A DNA stretch of 64,000 nucleotides from Burkholderiales bacterium JOSHI_001 (lineage in GTDB: Bacteria; Pseudomonadota; Gammaproteobacteria; Burkholderiales; Burkholderiaceae_C). Shown in pieces: positions 1 through 9,742 of the stretch (position 1 is the first letter of the stretch; each line of letters opens with the position of its first letter). The stretch is from the NCBI GenBank assembly GCA_000244995.1, contig CM001438.1, positions 1,914,921 through 1,978,920 on the forward strand, read 5' to 3'. Below the pieces are notes generated by a model that saw nothing but the letters and a program-made list of their open reading frames with translations, did not search any database and was not told where the DNA came from. The position numbers were made by a program, and so were the translations under genes.

Positions 1-1628
1 CCGCGGTGGGCGACGCCAATTTCGACCCCCTGACCAGCGCTTTCGCGGCCGACCGCAGCAGCGCCGGCGACAAGCTGCTGGACGCCGTGAAGGTGTCGGT
101 GCACGAAGGCGGCGTGACCCTGCGCAACGCGCTGGTGCCGCTGGCCGCCAACGATGCCAGTGCTGCCGCCACGTCCACCACGCTCAGCGCCGCCAGCACG
201 GCCACCTCGGCCGCCGCTGCGGCGCTGCCGGCGCCGGTGCTCACGGACAAGCTCAGCATGTTCGACGCCTTCATCGTCGACGCCAACGCCTGCCTGGCCC
301 TGCCGGCGGCACAGCGCGTGGCGGTGGACGGCGTGGGCACGCCCACCGGTTTCCTGGGCGCCTGCGCGGTGGTGGACGGCTTCTCGGCCAGCTACAAGCG
401 CAACGGCCAGAACCTGCTGGAGTACTGGGGCCACCAGCTGCGCAACGTGCTGCCCGATGGCGCCCGCCTGGGCACGCCCGAGGTGCTGGGCCTGGTGAAG
501 AACGCCAACGGCGACGACCTGGCCACCGTTCGCCTGCCCTTCACCAGCCCGCAGGGCGCGGGCAGCTATGTGGAAACCGCGCGCCGCCTGGCCTCGGGCG
601 CCTGGGCGATTGAAGGCAACCAGCGCAACTTCGACGCCGGCGTGTCGGTGCGCGTTCTGCGCGCCACCGACGCCAGCACCAATGGCTTCGTGCCCGCCAG
701 CGGCCCGGACAAGGGCAAGAACGTGGGCCAGCTCAGCGCCTACAGCACCCGGCTGTACCTGCACTTCAACCAGGCCGGCCCCAACGGCAAGGGCGTGTAC
801 GCGGTGCGGGTGAAGGGCCCCGGCCTGCCGGCCGCCGGCGTGGTGCTGGCGCGTTCGTCCAGCTGCGGCACCGGCGACTACCTGGCCTTCTTCAGCAACA
901 ACGGCTCGCTGCCGGCCACGCCGGCCGTGGGTGCCACGCTGCCCATGCCCACCGCGTCCACCGCCAGCAGCTGGGCGCTGCGGGTGGCGCCCTTCGGCAC
1001 CGGTTACCAGGGCAGCGACTTCTTCAATGAACTGCGTGGGCGCAATGCCGACGGCACGGCCAGCAGCGCCGTGGGCAACAACATCGCCCCCACGGCGGTG
1101 GACCTGTCCACGGTGCCCATGATGTCGCGCTATGTCTTTGAGGTGTTCAAGGCTGGTTCCAACGTGGCGGCCGAAACCTTCGCCGTGCGCACGGTGGCGC
1201 GCCCGGTGGCGCCCGAGTTTGCCGACAAGCTGGCCTGGGCCGAACTCAGCGCCGACGCCAAGGCTTATGCCAACCCGGCCGACGCGGCCAAGGCCGTGGC
1301 CTTGGATGCCGCCACGCTGAGCTGGACCTTGCCGGCCGGTGCCGCGCCGGTGAACGCCGGCTCGGTCTGGGGCAGCGGTTTCGACACCAGCGCCACCCCG
1401 GTGCTGCGCCGCATGAACATGGGCGCCAACGTGGCGGCCTTCGGCGCCACCAACCTGGCCCTGTCGGCGGCGGTGGAAACCAACGGCAATGGCAACAGCT
1501 GCGGCTTCAAGCAGCTGCCGGCCTTCGAAGCCACCAAGGGCAGCCGCGAAGTGGGGCTGCGCCAGGTGCAGGCCGACGGCCTGGTGCTCCAGCAGGTGCT
1601 GGGCCACTACGGCCGCGCGGCGCAGTAA
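1..1628 (+). CDS. C-terminal part of a secreted Ala/Thr-rich protein (5' end cut)
   Basis: The frame is open from the first complete codon at base 3, and the first GTG (base 6) lies mid-domain, so the true start is upstream of the window. About 540 residues are visible. An Ala/Ser/Thr-rich linker at roughly residues 45-75 follows a segment containing DPLTSAFAADRSSAGDKLLD. That segment resembles the end of the N-terminal domain of Burkholderiales lipoproteins with a carboxypeptidase-regulatory-like (Ig-type) module; this is from memory and is inference. The rest has no motif I recognise and low charge, consistent with export. A strong terminator follows, so it ends its own transcript. Function unknown. 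Confidence 0.75.
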   Translation, partial: AVGDANFDPLTSAFAADRSSAGDKLLDAVKVSVHEGGVTLRNALVPLAANDASAAATSTTLSAASTATSAAAAALPAPVLTDKLSMFDAFIVDANACLALPAAQRVAVDGVGTPTGFLGACAVVDGFSASYKRNGQNLLEYWGHQLRNVLPDGARLGTPEVLGLVKNANGDDLATVRLPFTSPQGAGSYVETARRLASGAWAIEGNQRNFDAGVSVRVLRATDASTNGFVPASGPDKGKNVGQLSAYSTRLYLHFNQAGPNGKGVYAVRVKGPGLPAAGVVLARSSSCGTGDYLAFFSNNGSLPATPAVGATLPMPTASTASSWALRVAPFGTGYQGSDFFNELRGRNADGTASSAVGNNIAPTAVDLSTVPMMSRYVFEVFKAGSNVAAETFAVRTVARPVAPEFADKLAWAELSADAKAYANPADAAKAVALDAATLSWTLPAGAAPVNAGSVWGSGFDTSATPVLRRMNMGANVAAFGATNLALSAAVETNGNGNSCGFKQLPAFEATKGSREVGLRQVQADGLVLQQVLGHYGRAAQ

Positions 1629-1651
1629 GCGCCTTCTCTCAGGCCACTTCG

Positions 1652-1683
1652 ACAGCCCCGCTTCGGCGGGGCTGTTTGCTTTG
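1652..1683 (+). terminator. Rho-independent terminator after the first gene
   Basis: A perfect GC-rich inverted repeat (ACAGCCCCGC, loop TTCG, mirrored arm) at 1652-1675 is followed by a short T-rich stretch. It lies 24 bases after the stop codon and separates the gene from lolC. Confidence 0.8.
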
Positions 1684-1705
1684 TGGGCCTTTCAGGGGCC
1701 TCGGG

Positions 1706-1711
1706 TAGCAT
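1706..1711 (+). promoter_or_regulatory. Putative -10 element (TAGCAT) for lolC
   Basis: TAGCAT ends six bases before the lolC ATG, the spacing expected if transcription begins at or next to the ATG (leaderless). No convincing -35 hexamer is visible. The call rests on the same spacing recurring at other genes here. Confidence 0.35.
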
Positions 1712-1717
1712 GGCCTC

Positions 1718-2966
1718 ATGAATGGCCCCTATGAATGGCAGATCGGCTGGCGCTACACCCGCGCCGGCCGCAGCGGGCGGCGCAACGGTTTCATTTCCTT
1801 CATCTCCTTCGTGTCGGTGCTGGGCATCGCGCTCGGGGTGGCGGCGCTGATCATCGTGCTGAGCGTGATGAACGGCTTCCAGAAGGAGGTGCGCGACCGC
1901 ATGCTCAGCGTCATTGCGCACGTGGAAATTTTCGACGCCGCCGGCGCGGCGCTGCCCGACTGGCGCGCCACTGCGGCCAAGGCGCGCGAGAACAAGGCCG
2001 TGGTGGGCGCAGCACCCTTCGTGGCCGCACAGTCGCTGCTGGCGCGCGGCGACGAAATGCGCGGCGCCATGGTGCGCGGCATCGTGCCCGCCGAAGAGGC
2101 CACCGTCACCGACATGGCCGCCCGGCTTCGCGACACCACGCTGGCGCAACTGCAGCCCGGGGCCTGGCGCATCGTGCTGGGGGTGGAACTGGCGCGCCAG
2201 CTGGGCGTGCGCACGGGCGACCCGGTCACCATCCTGGCGCCCGGCGGGCAGGTCACGCCGGCCGGCGTGCTGCCGCGCTTCAAGAGCTTCACCGTGGCCG
2301 GCACCTTCGATTCCGGCCACTACGAATACGACAGCGCGCTGGCCCTCATCCACCTGGAAGACGCAGCGCGCCTGTACCGCGTGGACGGCCCCACCGGGGT
2401 GCAGTTGCGCCTGGCCGATGTGCATGCGGCGCGGGGGGTGGGCCAGCAACTGGCCGACAGCCTGGGCCCGGCCGTGCTGGTGCGCGACTGGACCCGCACC
2501 AACCGCAACTGGTTCGACGCGGTGCAGGTGGAAAAACGCATGATGGCCATCATCCTGACGCTCATCGTCGCGGTGGCGGCCTTCAACCTGGTGTCCACGC
2601 TGGTGATGACCGTCACCGACAAGCGCGCCGACATCGCCATCCTGCGCACCTTGGGCGCCAGCCCGCGCAGCGTGATGGGCATCTTCATCGTGCAGGGCGC
2701 GGCCAGCGGGGTGATCGGTACCCTGGCCGGCGTGGGCCTGGGGCTGGCGGTGGCCTTCAACATCGACACCATCGTGCCGGCCATCGAACGCGCACTCGGC
2801 GTGGCCTTCCTGCCGGGCAGCATCTACGTCATCAGCCGCATGCCGAGTGAGCCACTGTGGAGCGACATCGCGCCCATCACCGTGATCTCGCTGCTGCTGG
2901 CCTTCGTGGCCACGCTCTACCCCAGCTGGCGCGCCAGCCGGGTGAACCCGGCCGAGGCGTTGCGCT

Positions 2967-2974
<8 letters not shown>
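1718..2974 (+). CDS. lolC: Lipoprotein-releasing ABC transporter permease (LolC/LolE family)
   Basis: Inner-membrane permease of the Lol system, which extracts outer-membrane lipoproteins and passes them to LolA. The 418 residues show the LolC/E/MacB plan: one membrane helix near residues 25-52, a large periplasmic domain (about 55-270), then three helices at roughly 275-300, 320-345 and 380-400. The end ([12 protein letters not shown]) is typical of the family, whose members are about 400-415 residues. lolD follows with an 8-base overlap, so the two form an operon. Only one such permease is adjacent, so it may act as a homodimer in the manner of LolF; that is inference. Confidence 0.93.
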
Positions 2975-3722
<748 letters not shown>

Positions 3723-3732
3723 GCCAATCCGT

Positions 3733-4692
3733 TCAGCGGGCCTCGGCCAGGAAGGCCTTCACCGCGGCCACCGTGGCCACTGGGTCCTCTTCCTGCGGCA
3801 CATGGCCCAGCGCGTCGAACACCACCAGGCGGCTGCCGGCGATGTCGGAGTGGAACAGCTTGGCATCGTCGGGCGGTATCAGCCGGTCGCGACCGCCCCA
3901 GATCACCAACGTGGGCAACTTCAGGGCGCGGATGCGGGCCTGGTTGTCGGCCAGCTTCATCTGGTCGGTGGCCATGGCCTCGAAGCGCTGGCTCAGGGCT
4001 CGGCGGTTGCCTTCGCGCAGGGCCAGTTCGTAGTAGCGGTCCACCAGCGTGCTGTTCACGCGGGACGGGTCGCCATACACGTTTCGCACGCTGTCTTCCA
4101 CCACCCCGCGCGGCAGCAGGTGTTCGCTCAAGCGGTTCAGCCCCGGCACCCGGGCAATGCGAAAGCCGATGGGAACCGACAGCGGCCGGAAGGCATAGCC
4201 CGCTGCGTCCACCAGGATGAGGCGCTGCACGCGTTGCGGCGCCAGTGAAGCCACGCGCCAGGCGATCTCGCCGCCGAGTGAATTGCCGCCCAGCACCACC
4301 TGCGGCAGTTTCAGGCGGTCCATCATTGCCAGCACGAAAGGGGCGTAGGCGTCGCCGTGGTAGTCGGCCGCGCGACTGGGGCCGGTGAGGCCGAAGCCTG
4401 GCAGGTCCAGCGTGATGACACGCCGCGTGCCGCGCAGCGCGCGCACCCAGCCTTCCCAGGTGTGCAGGCTGGACGAGGTGCCATGCAGCAGCAGCAGCGG
4501 CGCGGGGTCGTTGCGCGGGCCCTCGTCGCGCAGGTGCACCAACTGGCCGCCCAGGTCGATGAAGTCCGACGGCGCCGGCGCCCAGCGCGCCACCAGGGTC
4601 TGCACGTCGCGGTCGGGCGCGCGCGACAGCGGCACCGCCAGGGCGGTCAGCATCATCAGGATGCCGACGATGCGGATGACCCAGTCGGCCAT
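3733..4692 (-). CDS. Alpha/beta hydrolase, membrane-anchored
   Basis: A 319-residue alpha/beta-hydrolase-fold enzyme. An N-terminal hydrophobic segment (residues 5-23) may be a signal anchor. The oxyanion loop HGTSSSLHTW starts at His70; the nucleophile elbow is GGNSLGG with Ser138; the acid is in GGRDRLIPP and the catalytic His in LGHVPQEED. The substrate cannot be told: the fold covers esterases, epoxide hydrolases and C-C hydrolases. It runs tail to tail with lolD (10-base gap), and trhO lies upstream on the same strand with an 8-base gap, so the two are probably co-transcribed. Confidence 0.85.
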   Translation of the reverse strand: MADWVIRIVGILMMLTALAVPLSRAPDRDVQTLVARWAPAPSDFIDLGGQLVHLRDEGPRNDPAPLLLLHGTSSSLHTWEGWVRALRGTRRVITLDLPGFGLTGPSRAADYHGDAYAPFVLAMMDRLKLPQVVLGGNSLGGEIAWRVASLAPQRVQRLILVDAAGYAFRPLSVPIGFRIARVPGLNRLSEHLLPRGVVEDSVRNVYGDPSRVNSTLVDRYYELALREGNRRALSQRFEAMATDQMKLADNQARIRALKLPTLVIWGGRDRLIPPDDAKLFHSDIAGSRLVVFDALGHVPQEEDPVATVAAVKAFLAEAR

Positions 4693-4700
4693 GGCGGGCT

Positions 4701-5444
4701 TCAGCCGCCCGCGGCCGGCGGCGCCAGCGTGGGGTCCAGCGCCACGCGCTCGTCGAACACGAAACAGCGGCCGCGCCAGCCGGGCGCTTCGCCCGCGGTG
4801 TCCTCGAAGTACTTCAGGATGCCACCTTCCAGTTGGTAGCTGTGGGCCAGGCCCAGGTCGCGCATCACCAGCGCCGCCTTTTCGCAGCGGATGCCGCCGG
4901 TGCAGTAGCTCACCACGGTCTTGTCGCGCAGGGCGTCGGCCTGCGCCGCCAGTGCGGTGGGGAAGTCGCTGAACTTGTGCAGCTGCCAGTCGATGGCGCC
5001 TTCAAACGCGCCTTCGTCCACCTCGAAGCCGTTGCGCGTGTCCAGCATCACCACGGGGCGGCCGGTGTCGTCCTGGCCCTGCTTCAGCCAGCGCGCCAGG
5101 GTGCGCGCGTCCACCGCGGGGGGGCGCTCGGTGGCCGGCCGCAGCGTGGGCATGTTCATGCGCACGATCTCGCGCTTGACCTTCAGCTTCAGTCGCCGGA
5201 AGGGCTGCGTGGCGCTGAAGCTTTCCTTGGCCTGCAGGCCGGCGAAGCGGGCGTCGGCGCGCAGTGCATCCAGCCAGGCGTTCAGCGCGCCGGGCTCGCC
5301 GGCCAGGAACAGGTTGATGCCTTCGTGCGCCAGCAGCACCGTGCCCTTCAGGCCGTGCTGCAGCGCCCGTTGATGCAGGGTGTCGCGCAGCGCGTGCGGG
5401 TCGTCGATGGCGACGAAGCGGTAGGTGGACACATTCAGGATCAC
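4701..5444 (-). CDS. trhO: tRNA uridine(34) hydroxylase TrhO (rhodanese family)
   Basis: Rhodanese-like enzyme that, in the characterised family (E. coli YceA/TrhO), hydroxylates U34 of certain tRNAs in an oxygen-dependent manner. The catalytic loop SYCTGGIRCEKA and the DTRNGFEVDEGAFEGAI segment are both diagnostic. I chose the GTG at 5444 because it gives the family start (M)ILNVSTYRFVAIDD; a TTG two codons upstream (5450) is also possible. At 247 residues it is shorter than the E. coli protein. TAGAAT at 5451-5456 lies six bases upstream of the GTG, suggesting a leaderless message. Divergent from dnaE. Confidence 0.9.
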   Translation of the reverse strand: MILNVSTYRFVAIDDPHALRDTLHQRALQHGLKGTVLLAHEGINLFLAGEPGALNAWLDALRADARFAGLQAKESFSATQPFRRLKLKVKREIVRMNMPTLRPATERPPAVDARTLARWLKQGQDDTGRPVVMLDTRNGFEVDEGAFEGAIDWQLHKFSDFPTALAAQADALRDKTVVSYCTGGIRCEKAALVMRDLGLAHSYQLEGGILKYFEDTAGEAPGWRGRCFVFDERVALDPTLAPPAAGG

Positions 5445-5450
5445 GCACAA

Positions 5451-5456
5451 ATTCTA
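5451..5456 (-). promoter_or_regulatory. Putative -10 element (TAGAAT) for trhO
   Basis: On the minus strand the hexamer TAGAAT ends six bases before the GTG at 5444, matching the spacing at dnaE and lolC. No clear -35 was found. Confidence 0.4.
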
Positions 5457-5505
5457 GGCGGCCCAGGGCGGCATCAGGCTGGAAAAGGGGCCCGGATGCG
5501 CTGCC

Positions 5506-5511
5506 TACAAT
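5506..5511 (+). promoter_or_regulatory. Putative -10 element (TACAAT) for dnaE
   Basis: A near-consensus TACAAT ends six bases upstream of the dnaE ATG (5518), placing the expected transcription start at the start codon. No ribosome-binding site can fit, so leaderless initiation is implied. Confidence 0.45.
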
Positions 5512-5517
5512 GGCCGA

Positions 5518-8500
5518 ATGGCCTTCGTTCACCTTCGCACCCACACTGAATTTTCCGTCGTCGATGGCACCTTGCGCATCGACGACGCGGCCGGCATGGC
5601 ACGTGCCGACGGCCAGGTGGCGCTGGCCATCACCGACCTGGCCAACCTGTTCGGCGCCGTGAAGTTCTACAAGGCCTGCCGCGGCAAAGGCGTGAAGCCC
5701 CTCATCGGCGTGGACGTGTGGATGGAGCCACTGGCCGAGGTGGGCGACAAGAACGCCAGCCGCCTGGCCCTGCTGGTGCAGGACGATGCCGGCTACCACC
5801 ACCTGAGCGAGTTGCTGGCGCGCGCCTGGACCCAGAACGTGCAGCGCGGCCAGGCGCAGCTGAAGTGGGACTGGCTGGCCGAGTTGGGCGGCGGCCTGAT
5901 CTGCCTGTCGGGTGCCGACCTGGGCGCCGTGGGCACCGCCTTGCTGGCAGCCGACCCGGCGCGCGCGAAGGCCGTGGCGCACAAACTGGCTGGCCTGTTC
6001 CCGAACCGCTTCTACATCGAACTGCAGCGCGGCGGCCTGCCCCACCACGAAGTGCATGTGCGCGCGGCGGTGCCGATGGCGGCCGAGCTGAAGCTGCCGG
6101 TGGTGGCGACCCACCCGGTGCAGTTCGCCACGCCGGAAGACTTCGAAGCCCATGAAGCGCGTGTCTGCGTGGCCGAAGGCGAAACCCTGGGCAATGCCAA
6201 GCGCGTGAAGCGCTTCAACCGCGAGCAGTACTTCAAGACCCAGGCCCAGATGGAGGCGCTGTTCGCCGATGTGCCCTCGGCCGTTGCCAACACCCTGGCC
6301 ATTGCGCAGCGCTGCAACCTGAGCCTGGTGCTGGGCAAGCCGCGGCTGCCGGACTTCCCGACACCGCTTGTCGATGGCAAGCCCATGCCGATGGAGGACT
6401 ACTTCCGGCAATTGAGTTTCGAAGGCCTGGAAGAACGCCTGCTGCTGCTGTACCCCGATGTCGCCAAGCGCGACGAGCAACGCGCGCGCTATGTGGAGCG
6501 GCTGGAATTCGAGCTGGCCACCATCAACAAGATGGGCTTCCCGGGTTACTTCCTGATCGTGGCCGACTTCATCAACTGGGCCAAGAAGAACGGCTGCCCG
6601 GTGGGCCCGGGCCGTGGCTCGGGCGCCGGTTCGCTGGTGGCCTATGCGCTGAAGATCACCGACCTGGACCCGCTGTACTACAACCTGCTGTTCGAGCGCT
6701 TCCTGAACCCCGAGCGGGTGTCCATGCCCGACTTCGACATCGACTTCTGCCAGGGCAACCGCGACCGCGTCATCGATTACGTGAAGGACAAGTACGGCCG
6801 CGATGCGGTCAGCCAGATCGCCACCTTCGGCACCATGGCCGCCAAGGCTGCGCTGCGCGATGTGGGCCGGGTGCTGGGCATGGGCTACGGCCATGTGGAC
6901 AGCATTGCCAAGCTGATCCCCGCGCCACCGGGCAAGACGGTCACGCTGGCCAAGCTGCCCGAGAAGCCCGACCCCGGCCTGATCTACGCCCGCAAGGAAG
7001 CGCCCGAGCTGGAACAGCGCGAGGCCGCCGAAGAAGAAGTGGCCGAGTTGTTGAGCCTGGCCACGCGTGTGGAAGGCATCGTGCGCAACATCGGCATGCA
7101 CGCGGGTGGCGTGCTGATCGCGCCGGGCAAGATCACCGATTTCTGCCCGCTGTACCAGCAACCGGGCAGTGACAGCGCGGTCAGCCAGTACGACAAGGAC
7201 GACGTCGAGGCCATCGGCCTGGTGAAGTTCGACTTCCTCGGCCTGGCCACGTTGACCATCCTGGAACTGGCGAAAGACTTCATCGTCGCGCGGCGGCCCA
7301 AGTACAAGGACTTCAACTACGAGACCCTGCCACTGGACGACCCCAGGGTTTACAAGCTGTTCAGCGAAGGCCACACCGAAGCGGTGTTCCAGTTTGAAAG
7401 CCGCGGCATGCAGGGCATGCTGCGCGACGCCAAGCCCAGCCGGCTGGAGGACCTGATCGCGCTGAACGCCATGTTTCGTCCGGGCCCGATGGAAAACATC
7501 CCCAGCTTCTGCGCCCGCAAGCACGGCCGCGAGGAGGTGGTGTACCCGCACCCGCTGATGGCCCAGGTGCTGTCGGAGACCTACGGCATCATGGTCTACC
7601 AGGAACAGGTGATGCAGGCCGCGCAGCTGCTGGGCGGCTACAGCCTCGGCGGCGCCGACCTGCTGCGCCGCGCCATGGGCAAGAAGAAGGCGGAAGAAAT
7701 GGCCGAGCACCGGCAGATCTTCCGCGACGGTGCGGCGAAGAAGGACATCGGGCCCGACAAGGCCGACGAGATCTTCGACCTGATGGAGAAGTTCGCCGGC
7801 TACGGCTTCAACAAGAGCCACGCCGCGGCCTATGCGCTGCTGGCCTACCACACGGCCTGGGTCAAGGTGCACTGCACCGCGGAGTTCTACGCCGCGAACA
7901 TGACCATCGAAATGGACGACACCGACAAGCTGAAGGTGTTGTTGAACGACGCCAAGCAGTTCGGCGTGGCCTTCGAGCCGCCGGACGTGAACCGCGGCGT
8001 CTACCGCTTCGAGCCGGTGGACGACAAGCTGGTTCGATACGGCCTGGGCGCGATCAAGGGCACGGGGCAGGGCGCCATCGAGGCCATCGTCGCGGCGCGC
8101 GAAGCCGGCGGCCCGTTCCGCAGCTTCTTTGATTTCTGCGGCCGGGTGGACCGCAGCCGCATCAACAAGCGTGTGGTGGAAGCCTTGATCAAGGCTGGCG
8201 CCTTCGACGCCCTGCACCCCGACCGCGCGCCCCTGCTGGCCAGCGTGGGCCTGGGCTTTGATTGGGCCGATACGCAAGTGGCCCACGCCCACCAGGGCGG
8301 CCTGTTCGACGACGGCGACGCCCACGGAAGCAGCACCCAGGAACCCGCGCTGGTGGCGGCCGAGACCTGGAGCGTGAAGGAACGCCTGACGCAGGAGAAG
8401 ACCGCCCTGGGCTTCTACCTGTCCGGCCACCTGTTCGAGCAGAGCGAGGACGAGGTGCGCCGCTTCGTGCGCCGGCCCATCGCCGACCTGGTGGATTCAC

Positions 8501-9024
8501 GCGACCCGCAGTTGCTGGCCGGCATCGTGGGCGACCTGCGCATCATCAACGGCCAGCGTGGCCGGGTGGCCCTCTTCAAGCTGGACGACAAGAGCGAAAC
8601 CATCGAAGCCGTGGCCAACGAGGAACTGATCGAATCGGCGCGTGACCTGCTGCGCGACGACGAACTGCTGATCGTGCAGGGCAAGGTGCAGCCCGACCGC
8701 TTTTCAGGCGGGCTCCGGCTGAACGTCAACGCGGTGTGGGACCTGGCCGGCGCGCGGGCGCGATTCGGGCGCCACCTCAGCGTGGCGCTGAACGGCGGCT
8801 TGCCGCCGATTGCCGAACTCATCCGCGCCTGGCCGGTGCGCCGCGTGGCCACCGAGCAGGGCGACCTGAGCCAGGGCCTGGCGGTGCGGCTGGCCATCCA
8901 GCGCGATGGAGCGCGGGCCGAGGTGGACCTGGGCGAGGCCGGCCGCTTCTGGCCCAGCGACGAGGCCCTGGCGCGTTGGAAGACCCTGGCGCATGAAGGG
9001 CGGGCGGCCATCGTCTACGAATGA
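5518..9024 (+). CDS. dnaE: DNA polymerase III subunit alpha
   Basis: Catalytic subunit of the replicative DNA polymerase. At 1168 residues it is close to the 1160 of E. coli DnaE. The N-terminal PHP domain starts at once (HLRTHTEFSVVDG). The polymerase active site is present as GRGSGAGS and the aspartate motif MPDFDIDFCQGNRD, followed by the fingers (MHAGGVLIAPGKITDFCP, ALNAMFRPGPMENIP) and GYGFNKSHAAAYALL. A C-terminal OB fold (AGIVGDLRIINGQRGRVALFKLDD) is visible. It is monocistronic with its own upstream -10 element. An open frame of more than 1100 codons on the opposite strand is a GC-bias shadow. Confidence 0.98.
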   Translation: MAFVHLRTHTEFSVVDGTLRIDDAAGMARADGQVALAITDLANLFGAVKFYKACRGKGVKPLIGVDVWMEPLAEVGDKNASRLALLVQDDAGYHHLSELLARAWTQNVQRGQAQLKWDWLAELGGGLICLSGADLGAVGTALLAADPARAKAVAHKLAGLFPNRFYIELQRGGLPHHEVHVRAAVPMAAELKLPVVATHPVQFATPEDFEAHEARVCVAEGETLGNAKRVKRFNREQYFKTQAQMEALFADVPSAVANTLAIAQRCNLSLVLGKPRLPDFPTPLVDGKPMPMEDYFRQLSFEGLEERLLLLYPDVAKRDEQRARYVERLEFELATINKMGFPGYFLIVADFINWAKKNGCPVGPGRGSGAGSLVAYALKITDLDPLYYNLLFERFLNPERVSMPDFDIDFCQGNRDRVIDYVKDKYGRDAVSQIATFGTMAAKAALRDVGRVLGMGYGHVDSIAKLIPAPPGKTVTLAKLPEKPDPGLIYARKEAPELEQREAAEEEVAELLSLATRVEGIVRNIGMHAGGVLIAPGKITDFCPLYQQPGSDSAVSQYDKDDVEAIGLVKFDFLGLATLTILELAKDFIVARRPKYKDFNYETLPLDDPRVYKLFSEGHTEAVFQFESRGMQGMLRDAKPSRLEDLIALNAMFRPGPMENIPSFCARKHGREEVVYPHPLMAQVLSETYGIMVYQEQVMQAAQLLGGYSLGGADLLRRAMGKKKAEEMAEHRQIFRDGAAKKDIGPDKADEIFDLMEKFAGYGFNKSHAAAYALLAYHTAWVKVHCTAEFYAANMTIEMDDTDKLKVLLNDAKQFGVAFEPPDVNRGVYRFEPVDDKLVRYGLGAIKGTGQGAIEAIVAAREAGGPFRSFFDFCGRVDRSRINKRVVEALIKAGAFDALHPDRAPLLASVGLGFDWADTQVAHAHQGGLFDDGDAHGSSTQEPALVAAETWSVKERLTQEKTALGFYLSGHLFEQSEDEVRRFVRRPIADLVDSRDPQLLAGIVGDLRIINGQRGRVALFKLDDKSETIEAVANEELIESARDLLRDDELLIVQGKVQPDRFSGGLRLNVNAVWDLAGARARFGRHLSVALNGGLPPIAELIRAWPVRRVATEQGDLSQGLAVRLAIQRDGARAEVDLGEAGRFWPSDEALARWKTLAHEGRAAIVYE

Positions 9025-9146
9025 GGATTTCCTGGTTGCCAGGCTTCAGGAGTGAAACGGTTTGTAGGTGCCGTGGGGTTTTGACAGCCGAATGCAGGGC
9101 GGCCGCGTTACAAACGCCTGCTCTGATCCCCAAGCAAGGAAAACCC

Positions 9147-9572
9147 ATGAAGAAGACCCTCGCCCTGCTGGGCCTGGCCCTGGCCGCGACCCTGCCCATG
9201 GCCCCGGCCCACGCCACCGACGTGGGCGTGTCGGTGCAGATCAGCCAGCCCGGCGTGTACGGCCGGGTGGACATCGGCCGTTTTCCGCAGCCCGCGGTGG
9301 TGGTGCAGCAACCGGTGGTCATCGCCCGTCCGGTGGCGGTGGCGCCCCAGCCGGTGTACATGTGGGTGCCGCCGGGCCATCGCAAGAACTGGCGCCACCA
9401 CTGTGCGCGTTATGGCGCCTGCGGCACGCCGGTGTACTTCGTGCGGGACCAGTGGTACCACCAGCACGTGGCGCCGCCGCCGCGCTTTGACGATCGCCGC
9501 CGCCACGACCATGACGAGCGCCGCGGCCGCGGTGAACGCCATGGCCATGGCCACGGCGGCCGGCACGACTGA
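9147..9572 (+). CDS. Small secreted protein with His/Arg-rich C-terminal tail
   Basis: A 141-residue protein. The ATG at 9147 is preceded by CAAGGA at 9135-9140 and opens a standard signal peptide (MKKTLALLGLALAATLPMAP, cleavage after AHA). The mature part has a Val/Gln/Pro-rich stretch, a central segment with two Cys (HHCARYGACG) and a tail alternating His, Arg, Asp and Gly that could bind metal or act as a polycation. Similar small periplasmic proteins are common in Burkholderiales, but I know of no assigned function. Longer in-frame starts upstream (9021) lack a signal peptide and overlap dnaE. Confidence 0.75.
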   Translation: MKKTLALLGLALAATLPMAPAHATDVGVSVQISQPGVYGRVDIGRFPQPAVVVQQPVVIARPVAVAPQPVYMWVPPGHRKNWRHHCARYGACGTPVYFVRDQWYHQHVAPPPRFDDRRRHDHDERRGRGERHGHGHGGRHD

Positions 9573-9601
9573 ACGCGACGCTGTTCACGCGGCGGCCGAT
9601 T

Positions 9602-9619
9602 GGGGGGCACCGGCCCCCC
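9602..9619 (+). terminator. Hairpin after the His-rich secreted protein
   Basis: GGGGGG, a six-base loop, CCCCCC lies 30 bases after the stop codon. It has no T tract, so terminator function is uncertain. Confidence 0.4.
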
Positions 9620-9651
9620 ATCTCACGTCTTGATCCCTGCCAAGGGCCCGA

Positions 9652-9657
9652 TACATT
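9652..9657 (+). promoter_or_regulatory. Putative -10 element (TACATT) upstream of the patatin gene
   Basis: TACATT sits inside an imperfect inverted repeat (GGGCCCGATACATTCGGGCC) and ends six bases before an ATG at 9664. That ATG opens a 25-codon frame stopping at 9741, one base before the patatin ATG at 9743. This spacing matches the putative leaderless promoters of lolC, trhO and dnaE. Confidence 0.35.
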
Positions 9658-9675
9658 CGGGCCATGATGGCCCCC

Positions 9676-9740
9676 ACGCTCACCCTGTTCGCTGCCCCCC
9701 AAGGGGGCAGTCAGTGGCTTCGGGCGGGCGGGCCCCACTG
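9676..9740. repeat. GC-rich intergenic repeat with CCCCC/GGGGG core
   Basis: Contains the perfect hairpin TGCCCCC-CAA-GGGGGCA (9693-9709), then a G/C-rich tail (CTTCGGGCGGGCGGGCCCC). The same style of element occurs at 2979-3050, 19998-20068 and 51590-51640, so this is a dispersed intergenic repeat family and not a unique regulator. Confidence 0.5.
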
Positions 9741-9742
9741 AC

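Noticed and set aside
5002-8430. Open frame of 1142 codons opposite dnaE
   Set aside because: It is His/Gln/Ala/Arg-rich without domains, covers dnaE completely and continues into the trhO frame; typical shadow of high-GC codon bias.
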